In this document: piece after piece, positions 27,801 through 39,800 of the stretch | Layout of the letters: the number at the start of each line of letters is the position of its first letter | How positions within the stretch are numbered: the stretch's first letter is position 1 | Assembly (NCBI GenBank): GCA_907163375.1 | Contig: CAJQUW010008041.1 | Span: 186,001-250,000 of the forward strand | Direction of reading: 5' to 3' | Length of the DNA stretch: 64,000 nt | From: Prostheceraeus crozeri | Taxonomy: Eukaryota > Platyhelminthes > Polycladida > Euryleptidae | Notes under the pieces: model-generated | Database searches by the model: none | The model's input: only the letters and a program-made list of their open reading frames with translations | Told to the model about the DNA's origin: nothing | Position numbers and translations under genes: made by a program

Positions 27801-30800
27801 ATGGATCTTCTTGCACATTAATGATCAAAAATTATTGCAACTAACTTGCAATTATTTGCTACTCATATAATCCAATTAAATTAATTGATTGTTAAGAAAA
27901 TTTTTAATCAACCAAATTGCAATCATTTTTTGCCAACCACTGGCTAAGATAGCTTTGAACTCGTGCTCTAGCGCGCACTGGTTGAAAGCAATCCACCGCT
28001 GCATCAAGACCAACCGTGCCGCAGTTCTTCATTTTTCCGCTTACATTCGTATGTTCAATGCTCGCTGATGTGTCGCCGGAACGTATTTGTCTCACTCATT
28101 TCAGGAGAACATCGACGTCGGGAACGTGAACATCAACACTGTCAGTCCGAGTGAGGTTGTTGGTATCATGGACCATTGCAGTCAAGGACCGCCGGTAAGC
28201 TCACCTGAGAATGTGTGAGAACAGCTGTTGATGTCTCTCATTTCCAGAGCAATGTGGACCGGAAGGACATCGGCAGTAAAGGTTTGTTGTGGCTTGTTGA
28301 CGAAGAATCTTTAGGCGGATCCGAAGACGCGTTCGTGAAACGTATTTATCAACTCTATCACCAACATCGACATCAAGTCCGTGAGAAATGTGAGTATGAA
28401 ACAGAATTATGTCTATTTCTTTGCTGATAAAATATGCTGACGATACTACCCTGTGTTGAACCCATTTAGTCCGGCAGACCTAACGAGATTCTGCAGGGAA
28501 CTAGGCCGGCAATGAGACTTTCACAGAATGATGTACATCTTCTGCCTACCACGAATCAGTGAGTCCACCGAGTTCTAGTGAGTTCCTGTTCTCGTCAGAC
28601 AAGATCAAAGAAAAACACGTCATATGGGACGCAGATTGAAGTTTTTGGCTAAAATGAAATGTTTTTTTTCTCCGATTTAACGAAAAGTGCTAAGCCCAGA
28701 GCCATAATTTTTGGCATAGAATATCTTCAGGTCATTTCCTGTGATGCGCATGTGCTATTATCATGCTTCTAATCGGCAATGTATGCGAGAATGTGGTTGG
28801 ATGTGGATAAAGTTGCTCAAAATGTTTGTGTTTGCCGACAACAACAAGGGTGTTTGTAGACAAGGGTGCATAAAGATGAAAGGAAATGACCTGAAGATAT
28901 TCCATGTCAAAAATTAAGACTCTGTGGTTGTTACTTGAGCGGAAAACATAGAACATCTCATTTTAGCCAAAAACTACAATTGGATTTACATGTGTTTTTC
29001 TTTGATCCTGTCTGACAAGAAGATGAACTCACTAGAACACGGCAGACGCACCAATCCGTAGTAGGCAGAAAACGCTCACATCATTATGTGAAAGTCGCAT
29101 TGTTGCCATCGTTCCGGCTGTCGGATTAATAGAGACAGATTCATTTGCGTGTGGGTGCAGACATGATCCTATCCTAGCCATGCAATGGTAGCAAGTTATA
29201 GAGATTGACATAGATATCTGTCTTTCTTTGGCTTGTGTGATTGGCCAAGCGCGCGTTGCAGAGACAGCTCGCATCAGCAAACACACGAATCTCAGCAGTT
29301 AGTGTAGGCTCACAAGTTTAAGCGAAAAGTACGTATCTCAGACTTAATTTTCCTCCTGATAAATTCGTCAAATGGAAATATTATTGCAATCATTTCTAGG
29401 GAGTCCGCAAAACAGATGTTAGTTTTTTCCGATCGTTTATTGTCGAGATCTCTCGACCGTTCTACACAATCATCGTCAGGAAAGTGACAAGAAGCAACTT
29501 ACATGAGAACTGTTAACCAAGTTCTAACAGCTTGAAACACAGTTGAAGACACAAAGAAAAAACTAACTCTGAAGTCACAAAATAAAATATAAGGTATGCT
29601 ACTGAAAAAAATAATAAGTAAGCCGCTAAAACCAGAAATTAAAAAAGAGAGTCGAAACTTCCAAGAATCGCACAAATGATGCTTAGTCTTGTTCTGCGAC
29701 TGAAGACGATGAGACCACAGTGACTCCTTCACAATTCGCCTACTCCAACCCGGCTCCTTGTCCACTATCTCCATCTCGCTCACTGCTACACGATGGTTCG
29801 CCTTCACTGCGTGCTGCGCCACTTCCGATCGGAGTACATCCATATTGTGAATTGAACGCTGATGCTCTTTCTTTCTTCCAATGGGCGTTGGGTCTCTCCC
29901 ACATACATCCAATCGCACCCTTCTTCTCCGCACGGAATCTTGTAGACTGAACCCAAGATCTTGGCTGGTTCAGGTCTCTTCTTGACCAGAAGTGAGCGAA
30001 GAGTTGATGTTGGTTTCATGGATACGCTAACATCAACTTCCCGAAGAATCGAGGCGATCTTCTCTGACACTCCCTTTACATAAAGCATCGAATGCCTTAC
30101 TCGTGACTCATTCACCTTGCCATCCATCGTTGAATCATCACAGCGCCACCAACGTTCGATCTCAGAATCACCATTCCCATTGCTCCTGAGTGCTTTCGTC
30201 ACATGAAGCTTCTCTTCTTCCACGTTGCCAGGTGAACAAACTAACTGAGCTCGGTTAGAAAGGGAACGTACTAGACCTTCGAAGACGCTGCGAGGATGCG
30301 AAGACTCCCGATGTAGATAGCGATCGGTGTGAGTGTTCTTTCGGAAAACAGAGAACGTAAACCCTGAATACATTAATACTAAACGGAAATATTATTCACA
30401 CTGTTCAATTCCTCACGATCTCCTCACGTGTTTAATGTGGCGTCAATCATCTTGTTCGTCAGAATTCAGGCTTGAATTTGCATTACGTTCAATGGAAAAT
30501 TGATCTTCTTGCCCCTTGCGACTAGTTCTGGTCGTGACCATCAGTTTTGAAGAATTGCATCTCTAGACACAAACACGCCGGCAAAGCAATTTATCTATTT
30601 GATTGTACCATTTCGAAAACAAGTAATAAACTAGTAATTCTATCTTACACTTATACAATTATGTAAAACTGCACTAATAACAACAGGATGTTGATTAATG
30701 AATCAAAATGTCAGCAGATGTTAATAACCTGCAATGTGCCAAGCTATTTGTCATTACAATAAATTCCTTATGTTTAGCAGCTGAAGCTTTTAGGTGTTGC

Positions 30801-33800
30801 ATTTGATGAACGATTCACTTGGAAATTTCATTTTTAAAATTTGTCTCAGAAAAAGCTGTCATTGAAGCTGCAAGAAAAGAAATAGATCATTTGAGGAAAG
30901 ATGAAGGAAAGTCATTGGAGTTCTTAGCCTAAGGAGAGAAAGGAGGCTCAAAAGAAAATCTCAGTGGGACAAGAAATGTTGAAGGCCGCTACCAAAAGCC
31001 TTCAAAATATTGAGAAACAGGAAAAACTATTGAGAGAGGAGATCGAGAAAGAGCTGATCACAAGTGCTGTGAAACGAGCAATGAGTTTCGAGAAGGCTAC
31101 CTTGCCGAAGTTCCAGAGAAGCTGAACAGTTTTTTGAGCACTGTTTTTTTTTTACTGTTTGACTGTTTATTTTCATGACCATTTCTTGATTATTTCGGAT
31201 TTCAACGTTGTTGTTTACTTCTGAAATCTCATTTAAGTAATTGACTACTTTTGCGATGAATTTGTTGATGAACGGAATTGCTTACTTTGTTGAAGATTTT
31301 TTGCTGGATTTTAACCAAAAATGTTTATGCATTTATTGAATGTTAAAATTGTTATCATTTTTATTTGATAAAGAATAAATGCACTGTAGCTATGCTCACA
31401 AGTATTCGTAATCGCAAAATTATCCATCGGTTTACGTAGCAACATGTCTGTACATCCACACCGCCGACCGGGAGCAACAGTCACATTTTTCTGTGGATTT
31501 GTCAGTATTTTTAATTGTCATTGATTGGAACCGTAAATTGCGATAGCGCCCAGTTTTCTAGTGCATAATGACGATTACTCACCTGCGCTAGTTTTGAAAT
31601 CCTTCGCGATTTTTTTGAGTGAACCTCTGTGGGAGCCCTGCCATTTTCATGTTTTTCATATTTTTTGATCACCTATTTCCATGTTAATGTCAAAGGTTTG
31701 CAGAACGATCACTGTCATGAATTCTTAAACGCGTGACTATCGGACGGGAGCTACTGACACTTTCTTCCTAATTCGCGCACAAAGGGCTTAATAGGATGGA
31801 TTTGTAGATCTTGAAACGCTGAATACAAAAATACAAGAATACGTGTCACAGTCAGTCGCTTGCGGTTATAGGTAAGTTTAAAGGATTCCCATTGGAATCC
31901 AATGGTAAAATTCAAAAAATATCTATAGATTGTGAAACACTTGGCAATTTTCGTACATTTTCTTTTGCAGAAAAGAAACTATTTGCCAGAATGTCATGAA
32001 ATTTGAAACATAATTGAGTTCAGAACATCAATTTCGGTATAAAAGTTGAAGTGAGTCACATGATTCAGAATTTTAATGTCTTAGAGCTTCTACAGTGAGT
32101 AAAATCGGTAAAATTAAGTCAAAATATGAAATTTACTCACTTTGTAGAGGCTCTCAAGCATCAAATTCTGAATCATGTGACTCACTTCAACTTTTATGTC
32201 GAAGTTGATGTTCTGAACTACATCATGTTTCAAATTTCATGACATTCTGGCAAACAGTTTCTTTTCTGCAAAAGAAAATGTATGAAAATTGCAATAGTGT
32301 TTCACAATCCATAGATATTTCTTGAATTTTGCTATTGGATTCCAATGGGAATCCTTTAACCCTCAAATACATGAAATATTTTACTGACGTTTTTGCATGA
32401 GATGGGTCCCATAGGACCCAATGTGTTATTTTGAGTTGTTAAAGCCAATATAAATCTGTTGAATGTACGAAGCCACGTGATATTGTTAGAGTATCATTAA
32501 CATGAACGCATCATATCATGAAACATAATTTATCATCACAATTTAGCCTTCTTCCAATGAAAATTATACACTTATTTCTACAATTATTCAGACTATTTTT
32601 TCTACTTTTCTTAGGATTTTTCTTTTGAATCTACTAAATCTAATAAATTTTATGAATCTTTTTGTAGATATATTTTGCAATCTTAAAGTCACATTCGGTT
32701 ATAGCATGAGATTTATACTATAATGTATAACAAAATGAATTACCATACAATCTTCACAAAAGCGATCTTGAAACGGCTGAATTTACGTCATCAGATTCCG
32801 CACTTCCCGATGGCAAGTCAATGCCACATGCTGAAGGTGCATTCAGTGTCGGACGCCTCACGCCGACAAAGGAGGAATCGGCTCTTCTTCTCAACAATGG
32901 CTGGACTAATTCTAATCCCAACTGTCCAATGAACAGTCTGCTTTTGAAGCACTTGCCACGATTCCATTCAGGAAAACGTGGAAACATGGTCCTCAGTTGG
33001 TGTAGCAATAACTTCAGAATTATCTGGCTCATCACCGTACGACGCAACAGAATTAGTATCACAAACATCGTCATGTTCTTGATCAAATAAGTTATGTATT
33101 CTGAGAGCAGTATCAGTCGCTGATAGTCTGCCTCGTTTCATCTCGCAGTCGATGAATATGAACCCTTGTGTCATTGAATAGACTATAACTTATAACTAGG
33201 GCAATTTTTTTATGACAAGTCATATTTTGTCATATTTTTGGCATATTATAATGTTAAGGTAATATTTTGTCATATCTTCTGTATTTGGTCATATCTCGTC
33301 ATATTAAGGTCATTTTTCAGTAGTTTTAGACTGTTTTAGACTGCTCATGTGGACACCTTAGCAAAGCAACAGCTTCAGGAGATCAAGACTGTGCTGCAGG
33401 ATAAAAACGTCTTTATGGTGATCGACGAGAGTGAAATCGCTAAATGCAAGTACGTCAACATTCTCGTTGGAGACACAGCCTCGCCTGAGAAGACGTTCCT
33501 CGTGGAAAGCAGCGTGGTCACCACTGTTAATCAAACTGTAATCGCCGGTAAAGTGGACGACGTGGTGAGGAAGTTAGAGGTGCCGCGGGAGAAATTCGTT
33601 TTACTCTTAAGCGACGCAGCCAGCTACATGACAGCCTCCACCACAGCTCTGAAAGTGATGTTTCCCAACCTATTCCATGTTACTTGCACGTCACATTTAC
33701 TTCATAACTGCGCTGAGCGCGTTCGAGCACATTTCAAAGATGTCGATGAAGTTATCGCGCGAGTTAAAGCCACCACAGTGAAGAACAAGGAACGCAGGAG

Positions 33801-36800
33801 CTTATTCGATAAGATCGGAAGTCGCCGGAGCCTGTGGTGACGCGGTGGGGCACTTGGCTGAATGCCGCTTTCTATTACTCCGACAACTTCTCAAAAGTTC
33901 GCGACATCGTTAACAGCTATGAAGACGACGGGAAAATCGTTAGAAAACGCAAAAGCTGCTGTCAACTGCGCAGGCGTCGCCGAATCCCTGATGAAGATAA
34001 AGCGCGATTACGAGAATCTACCCAAATTAATTCAGAAGTTTGAAGCCTCAACGTTCACAATCTCAGAAGCGCATGCCGAGCTACATAACATCAACTTACA
34101 AGAAGATAGCGCACAAATCAGTGGCTACGTGAAAAGAAGACTAGAAAAGAACGTGGACTTGGATGCCATCATCAAAATGGAGAAACAAGAACTTCCACCA
34201 GCACTTTACGCTGAGTTGCATCGCTGCCAACCAACCAGTGCTTCTAGAGCGTTCTTTCTCCATGTTAAATAAGATGCTTCGCAAAGACAGACCATTTTTA
34301 CCATCAAATGTAGTAAACTACATTACCGTTTTGTACAATAAGCTTTAAACAGTTGTAGAAGAAAATTTGCTTTTGTCGTAAATTGTTTTTGAAATATAAA
34401 TGATTGTAAATTGAACTTTTTCACTTTTTGCCTGAAAATGAAAACTTAATTGTCGATAAATTTAAGTTTTTAAATCATATGAAATTACAGTCTAAGATTT
34501 TTAGGTCATATTTTGAGATTTTTTAGGTTATATTTGGTTATATTTCAAGCTTCTTTAAGTCATATTTATTCGATTTTTAGGTCATAAAAAAATTGCCCTA
34601 CTTATAACATATGGAAGATATCCCATCAGCTCGACTGTGATTGGTTAGCCCTCGCCAAGGGAAATCGAAGAGAAGTTTCATCTCGCAGTCGATGAATATG
34701 AACCCTTGTGTCATAGAATAGACTGTAACTTATAACATATGGAAGATATCCCATCAGCTCGACTGTGATTGGTTAGCCCTCGCCAAGGGAAATCGAAGAG
34801 AAGTTATTTCTGACTTGTTTAGTTGGATGTAAAGTAATGACGCCTACATAAGATATTGCTCACTATTTTCATGTTTAGTTGACCTCAGTAGACAACAGAT
34901 GGCATTTGTATGAGATGGGTCCACGAGGACCCAGTACTTTTCTGTAGTAAAATAGCGATAATAGTGATAGTCAGCAAAATTATAGAATATTAACACTTTA
35001 ATTGTGTTTAATGATCAATTGTTGAGGAATGCACGAAGTATCAGTCATATATAAATCATATAACCAATATAAAACTAAAGAAACAGACCGCTTGGGTCCT
35101 CGAGGACCCATCTTATGCATTTGAGGGTTAAACTTACCTATAACCGCAAGCGACTGACTGTGACAATCAAGAATTTGATTTTTGTATTAAGCGTTTCAAG
35201 ATCTACAAATCTATGCTATTAAGCCCTTTGTGCGCGAATTAGGAAGAGTGTCAGTAGCTCCCGGACTACTAGGATTCCATACGTATATCATGGACTCCTG
35301 AACATTGATTAAGTTAGCTAAGATATCTAAGAGTCCACATGCCTACATAGATATTAGCAATACCATATCTACTTCTATGTATGCCTATAATGATTGCAAA
35401 ATGATTGAGGAAATGACAGAACGTCAAAGATTTTGAATTATGGCTTGAATGTGTTTACTGTTCTATGATTCTCTTCTCTGTGAAATTTCAGCAGTTTCAT
35501 TGATAAATCATTTGGAAATCTTTTGGAAATTTTTAGATTTTAGTGAATCTGATTTGCCATAATTCTCTGTAAGATGTCTCGCGAAATATTTTGTTTATAA
35601 AGATTGTGAAATACAACACAAGATGAAGGTATTTCGATGTTACTCCATGGAGCTGCGGAGAATTATTGAGAAGTATTCATCCTCATGTCTTTCATTCGGC
35701 AACGAATCTGATCTTAAAACAAATGATCCAAAATGCTATCATCATTTGGAAGAAATCAAGTATCAATACCGAAAGATCCTCAAAAATATCAGTGATGTAG
35801 ATGACACTCTTCGCTCTAACCATGTAGGAAATTTCAGTATACGAAACATTTTGATCGCTGTAGAAAAGAATTTGAATTTACTTCTTAAACTGCTGGCTGC
35901 TCAGCAGCTTGTTCGCGAATTATTTGATCTGCCTGTAGACGTTGATATTCGGAAACTTGCTTTGAAGGTTAATGATTGTGTAGTCAATGGATGCATTACT
36001 TTGGGTGAATTATCGAATCGTCTTAAGCAAATAAATCAATGTCTTAGTGTTTGGAACGAATTCTTTGAGCACCCAAAAAAGATAAATACCAAAGCTCTAT
36101 TTATATCGGCCGTAGATAGTCTGTTTGCGATTGAAGCAATAAATTCGCAGTTCGAGAACGAATTGAATGGAATTGACATAAAATTAGCGAAATTTGGTAA
36201 ACATTGGTCATGCAAATTCACACTATTTAAACTTCTACAAGTTTTGTGCTTGATTTTCTTGACTGTATTATTAATCTCTATTTTGATTTCTATACAGAAT
36301 TGTGGGCTCTTCTTCTTTGGAACGATACCAATCAAACCAGAAGAAGTTACTGCTTTGAATTTCTTGAGGACATTTGTGTTATTTTTTCTACTAGCTCCTT
36401 TCATTCTTTTTTTCTACCTGTATTTGCTGTCAAAGATTACGAGTGTTAAAATCTTGGCAATGGTGCTAATTGATAACTACATTGATACGTGTGAAATATT
36501 GAATAAAAAATTCATTCGCGTCGAATACTATACGATGAGACGTGCTTGATACTTGAATTATATTGTCAGTATGCAGATATTTTAGTATTATATTCTGATA
36601 TTCATTTTTTAAATTGTGAACCACTTTAAAATACATGCTTTTATTATTGTGGGATACTTCTGCAACTATTATTAGTTTCATTATTTGAGAAATATTTGTT
36701 TGTCTTATATACATTGATGTCTTTAACAGCATTTAAGCCTAGCGTGAGAGCTACCCCGACGTTTTTTATGAAGCTCTCATGAAAAATCTTCCGGTTTAAG

Positions 36801-39800
36801 AGCTAGTGTCTGCATATACATAGCAAAGGGGATAAAGGCTTGGCCTTGCAATCTTCTAAAATATCACAGTACTCCATATTGAATCTTAGCAACACCACCT
36901 GAGTCTCCAGTAGAAGAGTAGTGACGGTAAAACTTCCTTTCATTGTTCCACTGCATAAAAAACGTTCTATCGATCTTTAGCGCCACCTGAGAACTAAGGA
37001 AAGAAATTGGAGCAATCAGACCGCCTACTTTGCCAAAAGAATGCAATAAAGCAATTTTTGAACTCGAATAAATTGACTGTCGAGTCCACAGAATTAGACA
37101 GGTCGTCTCTTCTTCCGTTTGACTAGAAGGGAAGCATTGGAACGTGCAACGTTATTGAAATGGCACAATCTGCTGACTAAATACCATAGCAATCGAACAA
37201 TGAGAAGCCAGTTCAGCATTAAACACGCCAAATTGTACAAAGTTTCTGTGACTGTTATCAACCGGATCACACAGCAAAGAGACACAGTCGATGTCAAGTT
37301 CTACAGAGAAGTTTGTGAACGTTTTTTCATGCGCCTGCTAACTTTTTTTAAAATGATCGGAGGGCCCAACATTATCGAGAAAACTTTTGCGCAATGATCT
37401 GAATTCTTCGAATCTGAAGGAATCGTGGCGATCGGAGCATTTTGAAGGAATTTAGAGCAATCCGCAAGCGACGCACGACTATTTTTCCTATCTCTGCAAG
37501 GTATTAAAAATTTCTTTTTGCCCACTTATTAAGTTCCTGCATGTGCCATTTGTTTGAATCAGTTTGCACTTCTAGCAAAGTGACACAGATAAACAATCTA
37601 ATTCTGTGGTCGAGTCACTCGAAAATCTTGACATGATCTTTCGAATGACTATGGACCAAATGTATAAAAATGCACACTGTTGAATTTTCATCATGATAAG
37701 TAGGGCGAGTTCTTATGGAATGTCATATTTCTGCTGTTATTCATATTTCAGCATTGAATATGTATGGTAAAAAGCACTTATCATAATGATTATCCATTTT
37801 ATGCTTCGTTTTATACTTGAAAGGGAAGGGGAGATTCTCTGTGGCGGCAGATTCAGTAAATAATTAACCAATTTCATGCAGGATGTTAACATTGTATAAG
37901 ATGGATTGTTTAAAGTTCATCAGTTTCAGCTGGCGGAATAGGTTCACGGCTTGAGTAAGATGTTGTGGCATCACTAGGGATCGGACAAAAAATTGAATGA
38001 AAAATATTTTTGAAGTTTTGGGGCATTTGAAATATTTCGATTTTTTCAAACATTTTTAATATTTCTATGTTTTGTGGACTCAGAAACATCTAGGCTTGCT
38101 CAAATACTTAGTATTCCGTCAAAAACCTTTGATATAATCATCGGTCTACGTTAAAGGCAAAATATTGAAAATTGGGATACATCGGCAGGGATCATATTCA
38201 AAGACTATGAACGTCTTACACTGTCTTTGACCATTTTCCATCAAATTTGTAAGAGGCACTATGCCAGTTGGTAGAGGCATGCGCTTTTGTCGCAAAAAGG
38301 AAAGGCTATATTATTGTATCAGAATGACGTCAACGACATCTTAATCCTGCGCTCCATTCAATTAGTGCTGTCAGACAACATGTCCCCTCAACAGGCTGCC
38401 ACCTATAGCTTAGCACCGATCACCAGCGTCGACGTCAAGCATACGTTCTGGGCATAAAAAAACGATTTTATCTGACAATCGCCGGACAATTATTCTGGAA
38501 AATCTCTCTAAAGTATTAGTCTGTGAGGATATGATGTTTGCGAGAAAGTCGTAATTAAATCTCGAAGATGATGTTATTAGATGTTAATTCTACCGGTTTC
38601 GGATAAGAGTGGAATAGCCGCTCTTATCCTTCATCAAATAGAAAATACATAGAAAAATGTATAAAATTCAAATGGTACAAGCACTAAAACACTTTGCATA
38701 GATTTTTTAAGTCAATTACCAGACATAGTGGTCACAGAAATAGGAGAATTGGGGTCAAATATGATTATAATGTCGAGATTTAATTACGACGTTGTCGCAA
38801 ACATCATATCCTCCTAATTTTAGCATCGTCAATCAATCCGTCGTTCGGAGTTGATGAACTACTTCCATGAAACTAAAGTATTAGTCTGAAATTGTTTTTA
38901 CCACTAAATGGAAATGAATAGGGCCTACTTATATTTTTATTGGTTTCGTTGTTTAGAATTGTTTGTCTGGGATAAATGAGTATCTAAATATGTTGATGGC
39001 ATGAACTTAACGTTTTCCAGAACCCTGTTGAGTCATTGCTGTGATTTACAGCATAATTTGATTCTTAACATTTTAAATATTTTGACGATTTTTTAATGTA
39101 TTCCGAGGTTTTGAAGTGAATAGATATTTAATCTTTTTGATACTTTTGACTAAATATTTTTCCCAACCATAATCATCACAAATTGATGTTTTGCTTTTCA
39201 GCACGACGGGTCATTAATCGTGTCGGAAAGAATGGTAATTTTATTCTCAATCATTCTCTGGGGACACAACCAATTCAATACAATCCAGTCGGATGGCTGA
39301 AGAACTGTCGAGATTATCCAACAACAAGGAATGCCATTATCATGTTGAATACAACGAAAAAGTAAGATTTCAAATTTGAAGACTATTTTCTTTGAAGGCG
39401 GACCGGGGCATATTGCGGTATACTAACAGAGGACCTACCGAACGAAATCTCATGCGCAAGTAATCAAAAGTGAATCTGATGAAAATGAGGATTGACTTCA
39501 CGCATACGGTTTTATGTATATGTATAGGCTATGAATAAATTGAAAACCAAATTTTTTCGAATACAAAATACTATTAAGTTGTAGCATACGACGTTTCGTC
39601 GCACAGGCTTGATCAGGTATGCATGCACAGAAAATGACTGAGGAGAAAGGAAGCAGAGGATTATACATGGTACATGCAATTAGGAATATTTAAAATAAAT
39701 GCAAATATTAAATAACTGTATACAAAATGTGGAGTACGGAAAATACTACTATCAAAACCAAAAACAGTATGACGGAATCGAATAATGGAGGAATAGAAGA

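Larger units (their letters stand above)
33136..34804. repeat. Tandem duplication of about 130 bp, first copy interrupted by hAT
   Basis: Unit from TTTCATCTCGCAGTCGATGA to AAATCGAAGAGAAG. Copy 1 is 33136-33196 plus 34609-34675, split by the hAT element. Copy 2 is 34676-34804, intact. Copies differ by few bases (ATTGAATAGACTATAA versus ATAGAATAGACTGTAA). Confidence 0.9.
32356..35131 (-). mobile_element. Non-autonomous piggyBac-like element carrying a hAT insertion
   Basis: Ends CCCTCAAATACATG (32360) and, inverted, CCCTCAAATGCATAAGATGG (35127), each next to TTAA. GGGTCC..GGACCC hairpin words lie just inside both ends (32403-32420, 35095-35110), a piggyBac habit. Without the hAT it would be about 1.36 kb. 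A minus-strand frame near 33174 begins acidic, like a piggyBac transposase N-terminus, but no catalytic domain is left. Confidence 0.85.
31738..35275. repeat. Outer foldback split by TTAA insertions
   Basis: Left arm 31738-31877 and right arm 35132-35275 are inverted copies: GGGAGCTACTGACACT and GCGCACAAAGGGCTTAATAG through GCGGTTATAGGTAAGT. With the insert removed the join would read GGTAAGTTTAAACTTACC, a perfect palindrome centred on TTAA. The element was therefore a small foldback that later took insertions exactly at its centre. Confidence 0.85.

Noticed and set aside
29720-29950. Plus-strand frame of 76 codons
   Set aside because: It is the antisense shadow of the Penelope-like coding region.
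35280-35350. Small inverted pair ATGGACTCC / GAGTCCACATG
   Set aside because: Too short and common to call an element; may be chance.
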